From the NCBI RefSeq assembly GCF_001729485.1, contig NZ_CP017157.1, forward strand, positions 3,162,001 through 3,226,000: a stretch of 64,000 nucleotides of DNA, read 5' to 3'. Shown here in pieces: positions 60,733 through 64,000 of this stretch (its first letter is position 1; every line of letters begins with the position of its first letter). The notes under the pieces are model-generated. The model ran no database searches, was not told the origin of the DNA, and saw only the letters and a program-made list of their open reading frames with translations. Origin of the DNA: Streptomyces lydicus. Lineage in GTDB: Bacteria; Actinomycetota; Actinomycetes; Streptomycetales; Streptomycetaceae. The translations under genes and the position numbers were made by a program.

Positions 60733-61359
60733 ATGCGTTCCCAGGGAAACGAACACGGGTATGAGCGTCGGCACGAGCACTGCGGTCCCGGGCGCCACGG
60801 CGGGCGCGGCGACTTCGCGGGCGGCTGGGAGCGGCGGCGCTCCGCATTCGGGCCGTTCGGGCCGCCTTTCGGGGGCCCGCCCTTCGGTGGCGGCCGGGGC
60901 CGGGGCGGACCGCGCGGCCGGGCGCGCCGCGGCGATGTGCGGGCCTCGATACTGGCCCTGCTCAAGGACCGTCCGATGCACGGCTACGAGATGATCCAGG
61001 AGATCGCCGAGCGCAGCGGCGGCGCGTGGAAGCCGAGCCCCGGCTCGGTCTATCCGACGCTGCAGCTGCTGGAGGACGAGGGGCTGATCGTCAGCGCCAG
61101 TGAGGGCGGCAAGAAGCTGTTCTCGCTGACCGAGGCCGGACGCGCCGAGGCCGACAGCGGCTCGGACGCCCCCTGGGAGGACGCCGGCCGCGGCGTCGAC
61201 TGGGAGGCGATGAACGAGATACGCAAGGCGGGCGGCGGTCTGGTTGAGGCGTTCCGTCAGGTGTGGGCCACCGGTAGTCCCGAGCAGCGGGAGAAGGCCA
61301 TGGCGGTGGTCAACAAGGCCCGCAAGGAGCTGTACCTGATCCTGGCCGAGGAGGACTGA
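60733..61359 (+). CDS. PadR-family transcriptional regulator
   Basis: 208 residues. The N-terminal 60 are His/Gly/Arg/Phe-rich low-complexity sequence (HEHCGPGRHGGRGDF, FGPPFGGPPFGGGRG). The PadR winged helix starts near residue 68 (VRASILALLKDRPMHGYEMIQEIAERSGG) with KPSPGSVYPTLQLLEDEGLI and a C-terminal dimerisation helix. ATG 60733 follows AAGGGAG. It is autorepressed in all likelihood at the operator just upstream. No obvious efflux target is next to it. Confidence 0.92.
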   Translation: MRSQGNEHGYERRHEHCGPGRHGGRGDFAGGWERRRSAFGPFGPPFGGPPFGGGRGRGGPRGRARRGDVRASILALLKDRPMHGYEMIQEIAERSGGAWKPSPGSVYPTLQLLEDEGLIVSASEGGKKLFSLTEAGRAEADSGSDAPWEDAGRGVDWEAMNEIRKAGGGLVEAFRQVWATGSPEQREKAMAVVNKARKELYLILAEED

Positions 61360-61413
61360 GCGGCCGGGCCGGCGACGGCAGGGGGCTTGCGGGCCGGTAG
61401 GGGGCTCGGGGAT

Positions 61414-61842
61414 TCAGGTGACCAGGCCCGCGAGCTTGCGCAGGGATTCGTTCAGGGCGGCGTTCGCCGAGTCCTTGAGCTTGCCCGCCATCAGGGACAC
61501 CGCGGCGCCGGTGAACGTCCCGTCGATCCGCAGTGCCGTCGCCCCGCCGTCCGGGGTGAGCGCGTAGCGCATCTCCAGGCTGACGCCCATCGGGCCCTTG
61601 CCCGCGATGTCCAGCAGCCGGCCGGGCTCCAGTTCCCGGACGGTCCAGGTGACCTCCGCGGGGAAGCCCATCAGCTTCATGTTCTCCTCGTACGTCGCGC
61701 CGACCTCCAGCGTCTGCGGGCCGCCGTGGGGGAAGGCGGTGTGGGTGGCGTTCCACTCGCCGTACGACGTGAAGTCGGTGAGCCGGTCCCAGACCTTCTC
61801 GGCCGGTGCCTCGATGCGGGCCTGGGCGGTGACTTCGGCCAT
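61414..61842 (-). CDS. SRPBCC (START-like) family protein
   Basis: 142 residues. MAEVTAQARIEAPAEKVWDRLTDFTSYGEWN and the beta-sheet core match the SRPBCC/CoxG-like ligand-binding family. ATG 61842 follows AAGGGGTG; an upstream extension to 61926 is not supported. The ligand is unknown. It is convergent with the PadR gene. Confidence 0.85.
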   Translation of the reverse strand: MAEVTAQARIEAPAEKVWDRLTDFTSYGEWNATHTAFPHGGPQTLEVGATYEENMKLMGFPAEVTWTVRELEPGRLLDIAGKGPMGVSLEMRYALTPDGGATALRIDGTFTGAAVSLMAGKLKDSANAALNESLRKLAGLVT

Positions 61843-62131
61843 GCGATCACCCCTTCGGTGACGGTCCTGGCTGGTGCCGCGGAACGTAGCCGTGCGGGGG
61901 TGAAGGTTCAATACCGAAGGCGCCATACTTCTGATGGGGTGTCAGGTTGTTGGTGGTGGCCCGTCGGGTCGGCGCCCGGGATGTCCGGCCTCCACGATTC
62001 CCCCATATCTTCTGCGTGGGATCTCCTCCGTAAGGATGAGATCCCACGCGGTCGTCCCCAACCAACGTCGGATGCGCAAATGCTTCCCGGCGGGGATGTC
62101 CGGACGCCCGGGGACTGGTGGGGTGGAGGCT

Positions 62132-62662
62132 GTGCAAAACCGTACTGCGTACAGTGGCGGCGACGGATCCGCCCGGGAGGACCCCGAAACCCAGCTCACC
62201 GTGGAGCTCGCATCGGTGGTTTCCGCCGCCCGCAGGCGGGCCACCCGGGACGGCGACCGCCAGGTCGACACCGCGCACCTGCTGCACGGCCTCCTGGAAT
62301 CCGACCCCGCCGTACGCGCCGCCTTCGACGGCGGACCGCAGGTCGCGCGGCTGCTCGGCTACCTCGTCCAGCGCAGCATCGGCTACGGACTCCGGTGGCA
62401 CGGCACGGTGGAGGACTCCGGCGCGGTCCCCGCGGTCACCGAGGGCAGTGTCCCCGGCTGGTCACCGGCCGCGGCCGCGGCCATGGACGGCGCACTCGAC
62501 CGCGCGCACGCCCGCTACGCCACCCGGGCCGGCTGCCTCGACCTCCTCGCCGCGCTGGTGGACGACCCCGAGTCCCGGGCCGTGGAAGTGCTGCGCCGGG
62601 CCTGTGTCGACACCGCCCGGATCGCCGCCCGACTGGACGGGGAGCGCCCCGGCCAGGACTGA
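62132..62662 (+). CDS. Clp N-terminal domain protein
   Basis: 176 residues with two Clp-N-like repeats (VELASVVSAARRRATRDGDRQVDTAHLLHGLLESDPAV, then AAAAMDGALDRAHARYATRAGCLDLLAALVDDPES), the fold that recruits adaptors or substrates in ClpA/ClpC. No ATPase domain is present. GTG 62132 follows GGAGG; ATG 62096 is the alternative. It is followed after 49 bp by the EamA transporter. It may act as an adaptor. Confidence 0.75.
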   Translation: MQNRTAYSGGDGSAREDPETQLTVELASVVSAARRRATRDGDRQVDTAHLLHGLLESDPAVRAAFDGGPQVARLLGYLVQRSIGYGLRWHGTVEDSGAVPAVTEGSVPGWSPAAAAAMDGALDRAHARYATRAGCLDLLAALVDDPESRAVEVLRRACVDTARIAARLDGERPGQD

Positions 62663-62711
62663 CAGGGGTCTCGGGGGTGGCGCTGCTGACGACGGCTGTC
62701 ATGATGACCCG

Positions 62712-63875
62712 ATGCACGCGTCTTCCGGTGGCCCGGCAGGTCCCTCGACCGGCCCGGGCCAGGCAACCCCAGGGGCCCTGGCAGACCGCCGGCCGTTGTC
62801 CGCCCACACGCCGGGCCGCACCGGCGCGCGACGGGGACGCGGCGCCGGCTTGGCCATCGCCCTGCTGTCCGCCGTGGCCTTCGGCGGTTCCGGTGTGGCC
62901 GCCAAGCCGCTCATAGCCGCCGGCCTCGAACCGCTCCACGTCACCTGGCTACGGGTCGTCGGCGCCGCGCTGGTGATGCTGCCGCTGGCCTGGCGCCACC
63001 GCGCGCTGCCGCGCCGCCGGCCCGGCCTGCTCGCCGGCTTCGGGTTGCTCGCCGTCGCCGGCGTGCAGGCGTGCTACTTCGCGGCCATCTCCCGCATCCC
63101 GGTCGGCGTCGCGCTGCTCATCGAGTACCTGGCCCCCGCCCTCGTCCTGGGCTGGGTCCGCTTCGTGCAGAAACGGCCGGTCAGCCGCGCCGCCGCGGTC
63201 GGCGTCGTGCTGGCCGTCGGCGGTCTCGCCTGCGTCGTCGAGGTCTGGTCCGGGTTGACCTTCGACACCGTCGGCCTGGCGCTGGCGCTCGGCGCGGCCT
63301 GCTGCCAGGTGGGCTACTTCGTGCTCTCCGACCACGGGACCGACGACGAGGACGCGGCGGACCCGCTCGGCGTGATCGCCTACGGCCTGCTCATCGGCGC
63401 CGCCGTCCTCACCCTGATCGCCCGCCCCTGGGAGATGAACTGGTCGGTGCTCGACGGCGGTGCGGACATGAACGGCACCCAGGTGCCCGCCGCCGTGCTG
63501 CTCGGCTGGATCGTGCTGGTCTCCACGGTGGCCGCCTACCTCACCGGGGTGGTCTCGATCCGCCGGCTCTCTCCCCAGGTGGCGGGAGTGGTGGCCTGTC
63601 TGGAGGCGGTCATCGCGACCGTGCTGGCGTGGGTGCTCCTCGGTGAGCACCTCTCCGCACCGCAGATCGTGGGCGGCGCGGTGGTGCTGGTCGGCGCGTT
63701 CATCGCGCAGTCCGCCAAGCCGACGGCGACGGACACGGTGGTGGTCGCGGCGGCCGGGGCGGTCACCGGGGAGGCCGCGGTCCCCGGTCCGCCGGGTGGC
63801 GCCGCCGGCGTTGACGCACCCGACGGCGCTGCGTCCCCGGCGGGCGACAGGGCCACTGGCCACCTGCGGTCATGA
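62712..63875 (+). CDS. EamA/DMT-family transporter
   Basis: 387 residues, ten predicted membrane helices in two EamA repeats (GLAIALLSAVAFGGSGVAAKPLIAAGLEPLHVTW, and WIVLVSTVAAYLTGVVSI near the C-terminus with a LGEHLSAPQIVGGAVVLVG segment). Metabolite exporters of this type move amino acids or nucleosides; the substrate is unknown. ATG 62712 lacks a Shine-Dalgarno and lies close to a CATGAT box, so it may be leaderless. The N-terminal 45 residues are low-complexity. Confidence 0.85.
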   Translation: MHASSGGPAGPSTGPGQATPGALADRRPLSAHTPGRTGARRGRGAGLAIALLSAVAFGGSGVAAKPLIAAGLEPLHVTWLRVVGAALVMLPLAWRHRALPRRRPGLLAGFGLLAVAGVQACYFAAISRIPVGVALLIEYLAPALVLGWVRFVQKRPVSRAAAVGVVLAVGGLACVVEVWSGLTFDTVGLALALGAACCQVGYFVLSDHGTDDEDAADPLGVIAYGLLIGAAVLTLIARPWEMNWSVLDGGADMNGTQVPAAVLLGWIVLVSTVAAYLTGVVSIRRLSPQVAGVVACLEAVIATVLAWVLLGEHLSAPQIVGGAVVLVGAFIAQSAKPTATDTVVVAAAGAVTGEAAVPGPPGGAAGVDAPDGAASPAGDRATGHLRS

Positions 63876-63899
63876 CGTGTGGCCGGTGAGGGCGCCCGG

Positions 63900-63905
63900 T
63901 AGGGT
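63900..63905 (+). promoter_or_regulatory. -10 box of the leader ORF
   Basis: TAGGGT 7 bp before the ATG at 63913, with no ribosome binding site between, so the leader ORF would be translated from a leaderless mRNA. Confidence 0.5.
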
Positions 63906-63912
63906 GGCGATC

Positions 63913-63948
63913 ATGCATTCGACCGTGTTGCCCCCTCCCGCCGCGTAA
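63913..63948 (+). CDS. Short leader ORF MHSTVLPPPAA
   Basis: Eleven codons (ATG CAT TCG ACC GTG TTG CCC CCT CCC GCC GCG, then TAA), with three consecutive prolines, right behind a TAGGGT -10 box. Short ORFs of this kind are leader peptides whose stalling controls a downstream gene. A 7 bp stem (63978-63984 with 63991-63997, loop CAGGTT) follows within 50 bp. The regulated gene lies outside the window. The peptide was not recognised as a known attenuator. Confidence 0.5.
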   Translation: MHSTVLPPPAA

Positions 63949-63977
63949 GGCGGGCGGCGGCCTCCGAGGACATCCCG

Positions 63978-63997
63978 GCTCGGGCAGGTTCCCGAGC
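63978..63997 (+). other. Stem-loop after the leader ORF
   Basis: GCTCGGG (63978-63984) pairs with CCCGAGC (63991-63997) around CAGGTT. It may be part of an attenuator or riboswitch cut by the window end. Confidence 0.45.
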
Positions 63998-64000
63998 TGA

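Overview
The window is high-GC actinobacterial chromosome, almost certainly Streptomyces. The 16S rRNA starts and ends like Streptomyces rRNA, the rRNA spacer carries no tRNA, mycothiol-type metabolism and a conservon are present, and third codon positions are almost all G or C. It is mostly ordinary core chromosome with a few accessory genes; no prophage, CRISPR array or intact mobile element was seen.

Layout. 1-3344 is the 3' part of a large SMC/ABC-type coiled-coil ATPase gene cut by the window edge. 3387-6000 is a small catabolic group: a mycothiol-dependent formaldehyde dehydrogenase-type ADH, an IclR regulator and a divergent Rieske ferredoxin, with related sequence boxes in front of both enzyme genes. 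6786-10523 holds conservon genes cvnA-B-C. The fourth conservon member, a cvnD-type GTPase, lies 3.8 kb further on at 14308-14919; between them are a PP2C phosphatase, a MASE1 membrane protein, an epoxide-hydrolase-like gene and a TetR regulator. 14999-17360 is glpF-glpK. 17597-19381 encodes an EAL-CBS-GGDEF protein, 19553-20521 a Nudix/NrtR-type regulator, 20902-21705 a VanX-type dipeptidase, 21754-24156 a GH31 glucosidase, 24489-26519 acetoacetate-CoA ligase and 26704-27627 an unknown conserved protein.

27718-29914 is the general PTS pair crr-ptsI, transcribed away from a complete rRNA operon (16S, 23S, 5S; 30515-35663). Next comes the conserved actinobacterial block matching M. tuberculosis Rv1822-Rv1832 from memory: CDP-alcohol phosphatidyltransferase (cardiolipin synthase type), GDP-mannose pyrophosphorylase with a degenerate phosphomannomutase domain, DUF881-Sbp-DUF881, a GarA-like FHA protein, the MerR regulator FtsR, a DUF151 nuclease-like protein, a second MerR regulator, then gcvP. 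Here dinB and a PRC-barrel gene sit inside the block and gcvH is missing from it. gcvP is preceded by a tandem glycine riboswitch.

From 49.6 kb onward there are mainly single-gene units: a DUF5999 protein, a GCS2-type glutamate-cysteine ligase, a solute-binding-like protein, a CPBP membrane protease, PhzF, an NmrA-like reductase divergent from an Lrp regulator, a GT1 glycosyltransferase, a DUF1330 protein, a frameshifted Tn3-family transposase remnant, a PadR regulator with a strong operator, an SRPBCC protein, a Clp-N-domain protein and an EamA transporter. The window ends in an 11-codon leader ORF (MHSTVLPPPAA) followed by a stem-loop, probably the leader of a gene beyond the edge.

The most interesting signals are the split conservon, the terminal leader peptide, the PafBC-like promoter in front of dinB, the operators at several regulators, and the degenerate phosphomannomutase domain. 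None clearly amounts to a new multi-gene system. The SMC-like gene at the left edge is the likeliest part of a larger unit that lies outside the window.
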